From Streptomyces sp. NBC_01275 (GTDB lineage Bacteria; Actinomycetota; Actinomycetes; Streptomycetales; Streptomycetaceae): a stretch of 64,000 bases of DNA. A program made the translations under genes and the position numbers. This document shows positions 25,758 through 33,784 of the stretch, piece by piece; within the stretch, counting starts at the first letter, position 1, and every line of letters starts with the position of its first letter. The notes under the pieces are model-generated. The model saw only the letters and a program-made list of their open reading frames with translations. It did not search any database and was not told where the DNA came from. Location: contig NZ_JAPEOZ010000001.1 in assembly GCF_026340655.1 (NCBI RefSeq), forward strand, positions 9,300,001 to 9,364,000, given 5' to 3'.

Positions 25758-26888
25758 TCAGCGTCTGAGGTCTTCTGCATGCTTCAGGTCGCCGAGTCCG
25801 CGGCTTTGGGTCCGGGTGTCGCGCGCGGCGAGGAGGGCGGCATGGGTGGGGCCGGCGGGTACGTTCGCGGGGCGGTTCTTGGCGAACTCCTTGCGCAGGA
25901 CGGGGACCACCTCTTCGCCGAGCATGTCGAGCTGTTCCAGCACGCTCTTCAGCGGCACTCCCACGCCGTCCACGTTGAACAGCTGCCGCTGGTAGTCGCC
26001 GAACGACTCCCGGAAGGTCAGCGTCTTCTCGATGACCTCCTGCGGGCTGCCGACCGTCAGTGGGGTCTGCTCCATGTACTCCTCCAGCGACGGACCGCCG
26101 CCCATCTGGGGCGAGTGGTCGAAGAACGGACGGAACTCCCGTACGGCGTCCTGCGAGTTGCGCCGCATGAAGACGTGGCCGCCGAGGCCGACGACGGCCT
26201 GCTCCGGGGTGCCGTGGCCGTAGTGCGCGTAGCGCTCGCGGTAGAGGTTGATCAGCTTCTGGAAGTGTTCCTTGGGCCAGAAGATGTTGTTGGCGAAGAA
26301 GCCGTCGCCGTAGTACGCGGCCTGCTCGGCTATCTCGGGGGAGCGGATGGAGCCGTGCCAGACGAACGGTGGTACGCCCTCCAGTGGGCGCGGGGTGGAA
26401 GTGAAGCCCTGCAGCGGGGTGCGGAAGCGGCCCTGCCAGTCGACGACGTCCTCGCGCCACAGCTGGTGCAGCAGGGCGTAGTTCTCGATGGCGAGGTTGA
26501 TGCCCTGGCGGATGTCCTTGCCGAACCAGGGGTAGACCGGGCCGGTGTTGCCGCGGCCCATCATCAGGTCGACCCGGCCGTCGGCCAGGTGCTGGAGCAT
26601 CGCGTAGTCCTCGGCGATCTTCACCGGGTCGTTGGTGGTGATCAGTGTGGTGGCGGTGGAGAGGATGATGCGGTCGGTGCGGGCGGCGATCCAGCCCAGC
26701 ATGGTGGTGGGGGAGGAGGGGACGAAGGGCGGGTTGTGGTGCTCGCCGGTGGCGAAGACGTCAAGGCCGACCTCCTCCGCCTTCTGTGCGATGGCGACCA
26801 TCGCCTTGATCCGCTCGTGCTCGGTCGGTGTCCGGCCCGAGGCCGGGTCGGTGGTGACATCACCGACCGTGAAGATCCCGAACTGCAT
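25758..26888 (-). CDS. LLM-class flavin-dependent oxidoreductase
   Basis: The 376-residue protein is a luciferase-like TIM-barrel flavoenzyme. MQFGIFTVGDVTTD and TGEHHNPPFVPSSP carry the typical N-terminal strand and EHH motif. DLMMGRGNTGPVYPWFGKD and GVPPFVWHGSIRSPEIAEQA are characteristic of the FMN/F420-type LLM family. ATG 26888 is chosen over the upstream ATG 26909 because GAGGGTGAG precedes it and the family starts at MQFGIF. The gene is divergent from doxX and carries MarR-box sequences 23 bp and 97 bp upstream. It probably belongs to a MarR-controlled quinone or electrophile response; the substrate is unknown. Confidence 0.88.
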   Translation of the reverse strand: MQFGIFTVGDVTTDPASGRTPTEHERIKAMVAIAQKAEEVGLDVFATGEHHNPPFVPSSPTTMLGWIAARTDRIILSTATTLITTNDPVKIAEDYAMLQHLADGRVDLMMGRGNTGPVYPWFGKDIRQGINLAIENYALLHQLWREDVVDWQGRFRTPLQGFTSTPRPLEGVPPFVWHGSIRSPEIAEQAAYYGDGFFANNIFWPKEHFQKLINLYRERYAHYGHGTPEQAVVGLGGHVFMRRNSQDAVREFRPFFDHSPQMGGGPSLEEYMEQTPLTVGSPQEVIEKTLTFRESFGDYQRQLFNVDGVGVPLKSVLEQLDMLGEEVVPVLRKEFAKNRPANVPAGPTHAALLAARDTRTQSRGLGDLKHAEDLRR

Positions 26889-26910
26889 CGTGCTCACCCT
26901 CTCCCTCATG

Positions 26911-26924
26911 GTTGACGCATCAAC
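26911..26924. promoter_or_regulatory. MarR-box site 1 (GTTGACGCATCAAC)
   Basis: This matches 13 of 14 positions of the palindrome GTTGATGCATCAAC found beside the marR gene. It sits 23 bp upstream of the LLM oxidoreductase start codon. Confidence 0.65.
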
Positions 26925-26984
26925 TGTATGGGAAGCGTGCGACGCGCTGCCACCGTTCCGGCGGGGGCGGGGCCTCCGGGACAG

Positions 26985-27032
26985 ATTGACGCATCAACCT
27001 TTGCCCCTTATGCTCATGGTTGAATGATAAAC
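26985..27032 (+). promoter_or_regulatory. DoxX promoter with two overlapping MarR-box sites
   Basis: TTGACG (26986-26991) and TATGCT (27009-27014) with 17 bp between make a good sigma-70 type promoter for the plus-strand doxX gene. ATTGACGCATCAAC (26985-26998) covers the -35 element and matches the operator at 13 of 14 positions. A weaker copy, GTTGAATGATAAAC (27019-27032), covers the expected transcription start. Repressor binding here would block the promoter at both ends. Confidence 0.6.
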
Positions 27033-27088
27033 TAATGGGGCATGTCCCGGTCGAGGCATGCGTCGAGCTGGAAGGAAGTCCGTTCCCC

Positions 27089-27460
27089 ATGTACATAGCC
27101 GCCGCCGTCCTCAGCGTGCTTCTGGCTCTGGTGGCTGTCGCGGCCGGCGCGCCCAAGGCTCTGCTCAAGGGGGACGTTTCCGCCGGGCTGCAGTCGCACA
27201 TGGGGCTGAGTGCCGGGTTCGTGCGCTTCGTCGGACTCGCTGAGGTGGCCGCCGCCGTCGGCCTGGTCGTGGGGCTCTTCTGGCAGCCCCTGGGCATCGC
27301 CGCCGCTCTCGGCTTCGCCACCACGATGGTCGGGGCGATCGGCTTCCATTCCAAGGCCGGTGACTACGCCAACCCCGAGACCCGAGGCAACGCGATGGCC
27401 CCCTTCGTTCTCGTCGTGCTCGCGATCGCTGCCGCTGCCGCCCTCACCTCGGCGATGTGA
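27089..27460 (+). CDS. DoxX-like membrane protein
   Basis: The 123-residue protein has four hydrophobic segments and DoxX-family features (GAPKALLKGDVSAGLQ, then FVRFVGLAEVAAAVGLVVGL and ATTMVGAIGFHSKAGD). The open frame extends upstream to 27020, but ATG 27089 behind GGAAGGAAG starts directly at the first helix (MYIAAAVLSVLLAL). DoxX proteins are membrane partners of quinone or thiol redox enzymes. Its divergent position to the LLM oxidoreductase and shared operator sites suggest a joint stress role. Confidence 0.83.
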   Translation: MYIAAAVLSVLLALVAVAAGAPKALLKGDVSAGLQSHMGLSAGFVRFVGLAEVAAAVGLVVGLFWQPLGIAAALGFATTMVGAIGFHSKAGDYANPETRGNAMAPFVLVVLAIAAAAALTSAM

Positions 27461-27462
27461 AA

Positions 27463-27510
27463 TCGTCGCTTGTCGTCGCTTGTCGTCGCTTGTCGTCGCT
27501 TGTCGTCGCT
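27463..27510. repeat. 10-bp tandem repeat TGTCGTCGCT, nearly five copies
   Basis: Four perfect copies (27471-27510) follow a partial copy starting at 27463, immediately after the doxX stop codon. The following 180 bp to the marR gene end holds no gene. It is a simple-sequence tract liable to change length. Confidence 0.85.
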
Positions 27511-27694
27511 GAAATCCTGGTGCTCGGTGCCGGTGAACCAGGCGCTGTTCTTCGTTCAGGCCGAACCAGGGGGAAGTCGGGCCCGCTCGGGCTGCGGTGG
27601 CCACGACTGCGAAGCGGACTTGGTCCTTCGTCGGTCGGCGACGGCTTCCACTGTGGCGGGCGCCTTGCGTGGCGCTGAGCATCGCGCCACTCGC

Positions 27695-28162
27695 TCACGC
27701 GCAGTCCTTCTCCAGTCCGTCGAGGATGCGGTCGCAGATCTGGGCGAGCATCGCGAGCTCTGCCGGGCTGAGCGGGTCGACGAACAGGCGGCGGACCGCT
27801 TCGACATGACGGGGGGCCGCCGTCGCGAGGGCCTCACGGCCGGCCGGAGTGACGACGACGAACGCCACGCGCGCGTCGGTGGGGCAGTCCTCCCGGACTA
27901 CGAGGCCGCGCTTGGCCATCCGGTTGATGTGGTGGGACATCCGGCTCTTCTCCCACTCCACAGCCCTGGCCAGCTCCAGGACGCGCAGCCGGCCCTCGGG
28001 GACCTCGGTGAGGTGGACGAGTACTCCGTAGTCGGCGGTGGACAGGCCGGACTCGGCCTGCACCTCGCGGCCCAGCCGGCCGACGAGCTTGTCCTGCATC
28101 CGAACGAAGCTGCGCCAGGCGTGTTGCTCCGGCTCGGAGAGCCAGTGCGGTGTCTCGGTCAT
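27695..28162 (-). CDS. MarR-family repressor
   Basis: The 155-residue protein has the MarR winged helix-turn-helix (LELARAVEWEKSRMSHHINR as helices and recognition helix, then RGLVVREDCPTDARVAFVVV as the wing with the DxR motif). Dimerisation helices lie at both ends. MarR proteins of this type sense phenolics, oxidants or antibiotics. The operator-like palindrome GTTGATGCATCAAC occurs upstream of this gene, the pirin gene, doxX and the LLM gene, so it most likely controls all four. Confidence 0.9.
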   Translation of the reverse strand: MTETPHWLSEPEQHAWRSFVRMQDKLVGRLGREVQAESGLSTADYGVLVHLTEVPEGRLRVLELARAVEWEKSRMSHHINRMAKRGLVVREDCPTDARVAFVVVTPAGREALATAAPRHVEAVRRLFVDPLSPAELAMLAQICDRILDGLEKDCA

Positions 28163-28183
28163 GCCTGTCAGTGTAAACGATTT

Positions 28184-28197
28184 GTTGATGCGTCACC
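28184..28197. promoter_or_regulatory. MarR-box site upstream of marR
   Basis: GTTGATGCGTCACC matches the 14-bp palindrome at 12 positions and lies 22 bp before the marR start codon, close to a -10-like TACACT on the minus strand. It is consistent with autorepression. Confidence 0.6.
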
Positions 28198-28312
28198 CCT
28201 CTCTGTGGCGCCGAGTTGGCGATCCGGTTGAAGGGTGTCTCCGCTGCCGGTCTTGTATGAGAATGCCCAGGAACCTCCGTTCGTTGCCGCCGCATGCCCG
28301 CCGGGCGATCAA

Positions 28313-28328
28313 AGTTGATGCATCAACT
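28313..28328. promoter_or_regulatory. Perfect 16-bp MarR-box palindrome
   Basis: AGTTGATGCATCAACT is a perfect palindrome in the divergent region between marR and the pirin gene. It is the best version of the motif repeated across 26.9-28.3 kb and defines the consensus GTTGATGCATCAAC. Confidence 0.75.
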
Positions 28329-28435
28329 ATTGTGAGTGGCGTGCTCATTCCCCGAGGCCTTCGCCGAACAGTCGATGACGAGCCTGCGTCTGTACGCCCA
28401 GCGCAAGAGTTGGGTACTGAAAGGGGTCACCACCC

Positions 28436-29151
28436 ATGAGCAACCTCGACCTCCACCCTCCGGCCCGCCTGCGCGGCGGGCGGTCCGACGTCTCCGCGCA
28501 ACCGGTCAGGGAACTCCTGAGTCCCCGGGAGGCCAACCTCGGCGGCGACACCGTGGGCCGCCGCCTGCTGCCCAATCTCGGGTGGCGGATGGTGGGCGCC
28601 TGGTGCTTCGTGGACCACTACGGTCCCGACGACATCGCCGACGGGCCCGGCATGCAGGTCCCGCCGCACCCGCACACCGGTCTGCAGACCGTCAGTCGGC
28701 TGCACGCGGGCGAAGTGCTGCACCGTGACAGCATCGGCCGCGAGTCGACCATCCGCCCGCGCGAACTCGGCCTGATGACAGCGGGCAGGGCCATCGCCCA
28801 CGCCGAGCAGAGCACGTTGCCGCACCCCCGCTTCCTGCACGGCGCGCAGTTGTGGGTCGCCCTTCCCGACGCCCACCGGGATCCATGCTCTACCTCGGCT
28901 GCGGGCGGACCGAGCTTCCCCTGCGAGCCCTCAGCGACAGCGGACTTCTGTTGCTGGGAGGCGAACCCTTCGAGGAGAAGATCGTGATGTGGTGGAACTT
29001 CGTCGGACGTTCCCAGGAGGACATCGCACAGGCCCGCTCGGACTGGACGACCGGCACCCGCTTCGGCGAGGTGAAGGGGTACGACGGGGCGCCGCTGCCC
29101 GCTCCCGAACTACCGCCGGCGCCGCTGAAAGCCCGGGGCAGGCTCCGCTGA
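28436..29151 (+). pseudogene. Pirin-family gene with internal deletion and frameshift
   Basis: The first frame (28436-28885) encodes a normal pirin N-terminal cupin: SPREANLGGDTVGRRLLP, the metal-site motif PPHPHTGLQTVSRL, IAHAEQST and GAQLWVALPDAHR. At about 28880 the sequence jumps frame and resumes at GSMLYLGCGRTELPLRA, near the end of the second cupin, through MWWNFVGRSQEDI to a stop at 29149-29151. Comparison with the family length of about 310-320 residues suggests that roughly 70-80 codons were lost. Pirins are iron-binding proteins with quercetinase or regulatory activity. The gene sits under the MarR palindrome. Confidence 0.75.
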
Positions 29152-29328
29152 CCTGTGCGAACGCGCATGGGTGCGGAAAAGACAGGCGTGTGCTCCAGAC
29201 GCCGGCCACGTGGGCCACCGCGGCACGGGCGCGGGCGCCGACGCCGGCCCGCCACCGGCAATTGCCGGAGCAGAAGACGCCTGCGACCCGGCGCCGTCAG
29301 GGCTTGGGGACGTCGTCGGGCGTGCCCC

Positions 29329-30558
29329 TCAGAACCGTGCGCCGACGTCCGCGCCGTTGCCGGGGCGCAGGAAGGTGGAGGACGGGATGGCGCCGACGGC
29401 TGTCCTGGCGCCGGTGATCGTGCTCGAGTCGGTGCTGGCGAGCGACCAACTGCCGCCGAGGTTCCAGGAGTTGCCGCTGCCGGTGGAGGTCGAGCCCAGC
29501 GAGGCGTTGGTGCCGTTGTCCGCCGCGAGGTTCTTCGTGAGCGTGCTGGAGGAACGGTCGAAGCCGAACCCGGTCTTCGGGTTGCGCCACGCGGTGCAGT
29601 GGTCGATCTTCATCGCGCCCGGGTTGTCGTTGTCGACGAAGCCGCCGGCGGAGTTGTCCCAGGCCATGCTGTTGCGCACGGTATGGCCGGCGGCCACGCC
29701 GTTGCCGCCCATCTTGAACCCGTTGCCGTCGCCCTGGTAGTCGGGCAGGTTCCACCGGTTGAAGCCATTGCCCCAGGCGAGAGTGTTCTCGACGAGGATC
29801 GGCGAGTTGTCGAACATCCAGAAGTCCAGGCCGTCGTCGGCGTTGTTCCACAGCCGGGCGCCGCGCACCACGTTGCCGCCGCCGGAGCCTTCCTTGATGG
29901 CCAGGCCGTCGGCGCTCTCGCCGTTCTTGCGTGGGTCGCGGTTGCCGTAACTGTCCAGGTTCAGGATCTGGTTGTTGCCGGAGGACCCCTGGAGATGGAA
30001 CCCGGACTCGTAGTTGTCGCGGGTGACCAGGCGCTCGAAGACGTTGGAGCCGGTGTCCACGCCGAACACGCCGTAGGGACCGTGGATGATCTCCAGGCCG
30101 GTCAGCCGCCAGTATTCCCCCTCGATATGGACTGCGCCGCGCTCGGGACGAGGGATGCTCGAGCCCACCGCGCCCGGGGTGTACGGCATGTTCTCGCCGT
30201 CGATGACCACGCGCTCGCTGTTGTAGTTGCGCAGGGTGATGGGCTGGCTTGCCGTGCCGCTCTTCAGTAGCTGGATGTTCGTGCTCGGTGCGTACGTTCC
30301 GCCCCGGATCTGGATCGTGGCCCCTGCCTGCGCCAGGTCCACCGCGCGCTGGATCGTCTTCAACGGGGCTGCGAGCGTCCCCGGGTTGCTGTCACTGCCG
30401 TTGGTCGCCACGTAAAGGTCGGTCGCCTGCAGCTGACTGCCGCTCTCGACGGCACGCTGCGCGGGAGCGGCGTGCGCACCGGCGCCTGAGGACAGGACGA
30501 GGAGGCCGGCCAGGAGTCCAGAGAGACCCGTGGACAGGGTGACGGGATTCAGGCGCAT
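29329..30558 (-). CDS. Secreted pectate lyase-like right-handed beta-helix protein
   Basis: The 409-residue protein has a signal peptide (LSGLLAGLLVLSSGAGAHA). Then comes LYVATNGSDSNPGTLAAPLK, the usual opening of polysaccharide lyase family 9 and related beta-helix enzymes, followed by many short beta-helix coils (VVIDGENMPYTPGA, NESADGLAIKEGSGGGN-like turns, DDGLDFWMFDNSPILVENT, and GNGFKMGGNGVAAGHTVRNS). It probably cleaves pectin or a related plant polysaccharide outside the cell. ATG 30558 has GGAGATGA upstream. A LacI-type palindrome lies about 40 bp before the start and the LacI gene lies behind, so it is likely sugar-regulated. Confidence 0.83.
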   Translation of the reverse strand: MRLNPVTLSTGLSGLLAGLLVLSSGAGAHAAPAQRAVESGSQLQATDLYVATNGSDSNPGTLAAPLKTIQRAVDLAQAGATIQIRGGTYAPSTNIQLLKSGTASQPITLRNYNSERVVIDGENMPYTPGAVGSSIPRPERGAVHIEGEYWRLTGLEIIHGPYGVFGVDTGSNVFERLVTRDNYESGFHLQGSSGNNQILNLDSYGNRDPRKNGESADGLAIKEGSGGGNVVRGARLWNNADDGLDFWMFDNSPILVENTLAWGNGFNRWNLPDYQGDGNGFKMGGNGVAAGHTVRNSMAWDNSAGGFVDNDNPGAMKIDHCTAWRNPKTGFGFDRSSSTLTKNLAADNGTNASLGSTSTGSGNSWNLGGSWSLASTDSSTITGARTAVGAIPSSTFLRPGNGADVGARF

Positions 30559-30595
30559 GGTTCATCTCCTAGACGTGGCGGCGCACGAGTGACAG

Positions 30596-30605
30596 CAAGC
30601 GCTTT
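30596..30605. promoter_or_regulatory. LacI-type operator before the pectate lyase
   Basis: CAAGCGCTTT (core AAGCGCTT, palindromic with central CG) is typical of LacI/GalR operators. It is about 38 bp upstream of the lyase start codon, in the 133-bp gap after the LacI gene. It differs from the TGTCATCGATGACA sites of the kinase region, so a different LacI regulator may act here. Confidence 0.5.
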
Positions 30606-30691
30606 CTTCATGTCGTGACGCTAGGAGTCTTGCTCCGTGCACGTCAATAGACGTGTACGTGATCGTTGTTCGCATTCATGAACGCACGGTG

Positions 30692-31723
30692 TCACGCTTC
30701 CTGCAGCGCGGGGACGGGGAGTTCGCCCGAGCCCCGGACGATCAGCCGGGTGGGAACGGTGATGGTGCGGGCGCGCGTGCGGTCGCCGTCGAGTCGGGTC
30801 AGGGCGGTGGTCGCGGCTGCCTTGCCGAGTTCCTCGGCGTCCTGGGCGACGACCGTCAGGGCGGGCTCGAGCGCCTCGGCGAGCGCCACCTCGTCGAAGG
30901 CGACGAAGGCGACGTTCTTGCGCTTGCTGCGGGCCAGTTCGGCCACGATGCCCAGCGCCATGATGTTGTTGCCGGCGAACAGGGCCGTGGGGGGATCGGC
31001 CAGGCCGAGGAGCTGGGAGGTCGCGGCCTCGGCGCCCTGCTGGTCGTGGGCGTTGGCGACGAGGGAGCGGTCGTAGGAGATGTCGGCTTCCTGGAGTGCC
31101 GAGCGGTAGCCGGCCAGACGTTCGCGGCGGGTGTGCAGCTTGACGGGCAGATCGCCGACGAAGCCGATGCGCCGGTGTCCGTGGGCGATGAGGTGGGCGA
31201 CGCCGTCGTGGGCTCCGGCACGGTTGGAGCTGACGATGCTGTCCGTGGCGAGGCCGACTCCGGGTCGGTCGAGGAAGATCACGGGCAGTCCCGCCGTACG
31301 GTGGGACTTGAGGTGGGAGTGGTCGGCGCCGACGGACGGAACCACGATCAGGATGCTGACGCGGCGGGCGAGGAACTTGTCCGTCAGGGCGCGTTCGCGG
31401 GCGGGGTCGTCCGCGGAGGAGCCCATGAGCAGGGTCAGTCCGCGTTCGCTGACAGTGTCCTCGATGGCGCGGGCCACGGCTCCGAAGAAGGGGTTGGCGA
31501 GGTCGGGGATGACCAGGCCGATGGTGGTGTCCGGGCCGCCGACGCGGATGTTGCGGGCCATGAGGTTCGGCTGGAAGCCGAGCTTGGCCACTGCGGCCAG
31601 TACCTGTTCCCTGGTCTGCGCGGAGGCGGGCCCGTCCTCGTTGAGGACTCGGGAGACCGTCTTGGCGCTGACGCCGACTTCGCGGGCGACGTCGGCCAGG
31701 GTGGGGCGGCGGTTCGCTGCCAT
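30692..31723 (-). CDS. LacI-family transcriptional repressor
   Basis: The 343-residue protein starts with a LacI helix-turn-helix (TLADVAREVGVSAKTVSRVL) and hinge, followed by a periplasmic-binding-like effector domain (TTIGLVIPDLANPFFGAVAR, VIFLDRPG, GHRRIGFVGDLP, ALFAGNNIMALG, VAFDEVALAE). It is co-directional with and 76 bp downstream of the ABC ATPase gene, so it is probably the last gene of the transporter operon and its sugar-responsive repressor. The operators TGTCATCGATGACA around the kinase gene have the central CG expected for this family and are plausible targets. Confidence 0.9.
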   Translation of the reverse strand: MAANRRPTLADVAREVGVSAKTVSRVLNEDGPASAQTREQVLAAVAKLGFQPNLMARNIRVGGPDTTIGLVIPDLANPFFGAVARAIEDTVSERGLTLLMGSSADDPARERALTDKFLARRVSILIVVPSVGADHSHLKSHRTAGLPVIFLDRPGVGLATDSIVSSNRAGAHDGVAHLIAHGHRRIGFVGDLPVKLHTRRERLAGYRSALQEADISYDRSLVANAHDQQGAEAATSQLLGLADPPTALFAGNNIMALGIVAELARSKRKNVAFVAFDEVALAEALEPALTVVAQDAEELGKAAATTALTRLDGDRTRARTITVPTRLIVRGSGELPVPALQEA

Positions 31724-31799
31724 GGAGGAAACCGTCTCCTGAGGGCTCTCGGTTCCGGCCGCGGCCTCGGCCGGAAGATGCGAGAGCGGGGTTGTGCTG

Positions 31800-32636
31800 T
31801 CAGGTGGCCTGGACTCCGGCGGCCTTCGCGGCCTCCGAATCCGCTACGACAGTATCTCCGGCCTCGTCGATGCTGAGCGCGCCGGTCATGATGGCGACGA
31901 CCTCGGCCATGGAGTAGTCGGAGGGCTTGATCAGGGCGGCACGCCGACCCAGTCGGTGGACGTGGATCCGGTCGGCGATCTCGAAGACGTGGGGCATGTT
32001 GTGGCTGATCAGAACGACTGGCATGCCCTTGTCGCGGACTCGGCGGATGAGGTCCAGGACCTGACCGGACTCCTTGACGCCGAGGGCGGCGGTGGGTTCG
32101 TCCATGACGACGACGCTGCGGGCCCAGGCGACGGCGCGGGCGACCGCGACGGCCTGCCGTTGTCCGCCGGAGAGGGTCTCGACCGCCTGAGTGAGCGAGC
32201 GCAGGCCGATCTTCAGGTCGGCCATGTGCTCGGCGGCCTCCTGACGCATGCGCTTCTTGTCGAGCATGCGGAAGGTACTGCCGAGGATGCCGGGGCGGCG
32301 CAGCTCGCGCCCTAGGAACATGTTCGAGGCGATGTCCATGGAGGCGGCCACCGCGAGGTCCTGATACACCGTCTCGATGCCGTGGGCTTGTGCGCTCTGC
32401 GGGCCGGAGAAGGTGATGGGTTCGCCGCCGAGCCTTATCTCGCCCGCGTCGGGGACCACAGCTCCGGTGAGGGCCTTGATCAGACTGGTCTTGCCGGCGC
32501 CGTTGTCGCCGATGACGGCGAGGACCTCGCCGGGCAGCAGGTCGAAGTCGGCGCCGTCGATGGCGGTGACCTGGCCGTACCGCTTGACCAGACCGCGGGC
32601 CTGCAGCACGGGCGTGGGGGAGGAGATGGCGGTCAT
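31800..32636 (-). CDS. ABC sugar importer ATP-binding protein
   Basis: The 278-residue single-domain ATPase is of the FrcA type. It has Walker A IGDNGAGKTSLIKAL, Q-loop VYQDLAVA, signature LSGGQRQAVAVARA, Walker B VVVMDEPTAAL and the H-loop VVLISHN. It is shorter than the double-domain RbsA type. The ATG at 32636 overlaps the permease stop codon (ATGA), so translation is coupled. It powers import of a monosaccharide; the neighbouring kinase and GH32 remnant suggest fructose. Confidence 0.9.
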   Translation of the reverse strand: MTAISSPTPVLQARGLVKRYGQVTAIDGADFDLLPGEVLAVIGDNGAGKTSLIKALTGAVVPDAGEIRLGGEPITFSGPQSAQAHGIETVYQDLAVAASMDIASNMFLGRELRRPGILGSTFRMLDKKRMRQEAAEHMADLKIGLRSLTQAVETLSGGQRQAVAVARAVAWARSVVVMDEPTAALGVKESGQVLDLIRRVRDKGMPVVLISHNMPHVFEIADRIHVHRLGRRAALIKPSDYSMAEVVAIMTGALSIDEAGDTVVADSEAAKAAGVQAT

Positions 32637-33628
32637 CGGGCCTTCTTCCGGGAGATCTGGTCGACGGTCACCGCGAGGATCACCAGGACGCCGGTGATCA
32701 GGGTCTGGTAGATGGAGGCGACGCCCATCAGCTGGAGACCGTTGCGGAACACGCCGACGATGAGGACGCCGATGAAGGTGCCCAGGACCGAACCGCGTCC
32801 GCCGAAGAGGCTGGTGCCGCCGAGGACCACGGCGGTGATGCTGTCGAGGTTGTCGGTCTGCCCTGCCTGCGGGTCGCCGACTCCGGTGCGGGAGATGAGC
32901 AGCAGGGCGGCGATGCCGTACAGCAGGCCGGCCACGGTGTAGATGCCGATGGTGAGGCGCGAGGTGCGGATGCCGTTCAGCCGGGCGGCCTCGGCGCTGT
33001 TGCCCAGGGCGTAGACGTGCCGGCCCCAGCCGGTGCTGCTCAGCGCGTAGGCGAGGAGCAGGAACAGGGCGATGGTGACCAGGGAGCCGTAAGTGATGTC
33101 CGTGTGGCCCAGAGGGAAGGTCTCGCCGAGGGCCGTCAGCGAGCTGGGCAGGCTGGTGACAGTCTGCTCCTCGGAGTAGATGTGGGTCAGCGCGAACGCC
33201 ACGTTGAGCATGCCGAGGGTCACGATGAACGGCGGCAGCGGGATCTTCTGCACCAACAGCCCGTTGAGCAGCCCGAAACCGCCGCAGACGACCAGGCCCA
33301 GCGCGATCGCGACGAGCGGGGGCACGGAGCCCTCGGCCGCCATCTTGGCGATCACGATGCTGCCGAACGCCATCACCGCCCCGCACGACAGGTCGATCCC
33401 CGCCGTGAGGATGATCAGGGTCTGCCCGATGGCGAGGGTGCCCACGACCATGACCTGCTGCACGATCAGCGAGAAGTTCCCGCCGGTCAGGAACTGGTCG
33501 GTCGAGAAGGAGAAGAAGGCGCAGGCCAGGAGGAGGGCGGCCAGGGGTCCGGTGGTCGGCGCCGTGAGCAGTCTGCGGGCCGTGGTCGGTGCTTTGAGCT
33601 CCGAGTACGGCGTTGTCGTCGCTGTCAT
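32633..33628 (-). CDS. ABC sugar importer permease
   Basis: The 331-residue membrane protein belongs to the ribose/fructose permease family. It has eight to ten hydrophobic segments, GIDLSCGAVMAFGSIVIAKM in the conserved cytoplasmic-facing region, and GTSLFGGRGSVLGTFIGVL near the C-terminus. ATG 33628 (MTATTTPYSELK) with AAGGAC upstream is preferred to the longer frame. It forms the transport channel with the ATPase downstream and the binding protein upstream. Confidence 0.9.
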   Translation of the reverse strand: MTATTTPYSELKAPTTARRLLTAPTTGPLAALLLACAFFSFSTDQFLTGGNFSLIVQQVMVVGTLAIGQTLIILTAGIDLSCGAVMAFGSIVIAKMAAEGSVPPLVAIALGLVVCGGFGLLNGLLVQKIPLPPFIVTLGMLNVAFALTHIYSEEQTVTSLPSSLTALGETFPLGHTDITYGSLVTIALFLLLAYALSSTGWGRHVYALGNSAEAARLNGIRTSRLTIGIYTVAGLLYGIAALLLISRTGVGDPQAGQTDNLDSITAVVLGGTSLFGGRGSVLGTFIGVLIVGVFRNGLQLMGVASIYQTLITGVLVILAVTVDQISRKKAR

Positions 33629-33693
33629 GCGAAGTCCTTGTCGGAAGACGGATGTCCTTGTCGGAGGACGAGGGCCCAAGGCCCCGCCACCGG

Positions 33694-33720
33694 GACAAGG
33701 GGGGCGGCCGTCCCTTGGTC
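33694..33720 (-). terminator. Hairpin between binding-protein and permease genes
   Basis: GACAAGGG and CCCTTGGTC pair with one bulged base around a GC-rich loop in the 156-bp gap after the binding-protein stop codon. A partial terminator or processing hairpin here would explain the usual excess of binding protein over membrane components. A direct repeat of CCTTGTCGGA lies just beyond it, at about 33640-33665. Confidence 0.35.
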
Positions 33721-33784
33721 GGGGAGGCGGGCCGACCGCCCCGCTGAGGGGAGTGGCGGTGTCGTACGGTCCTAGGGGCGCGGC

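Noticed and set aside
27463..27510. CRISPR or integration site
   Set aside because: A plain 10-bp tandem repeat without spacers, tRNA or integrase.
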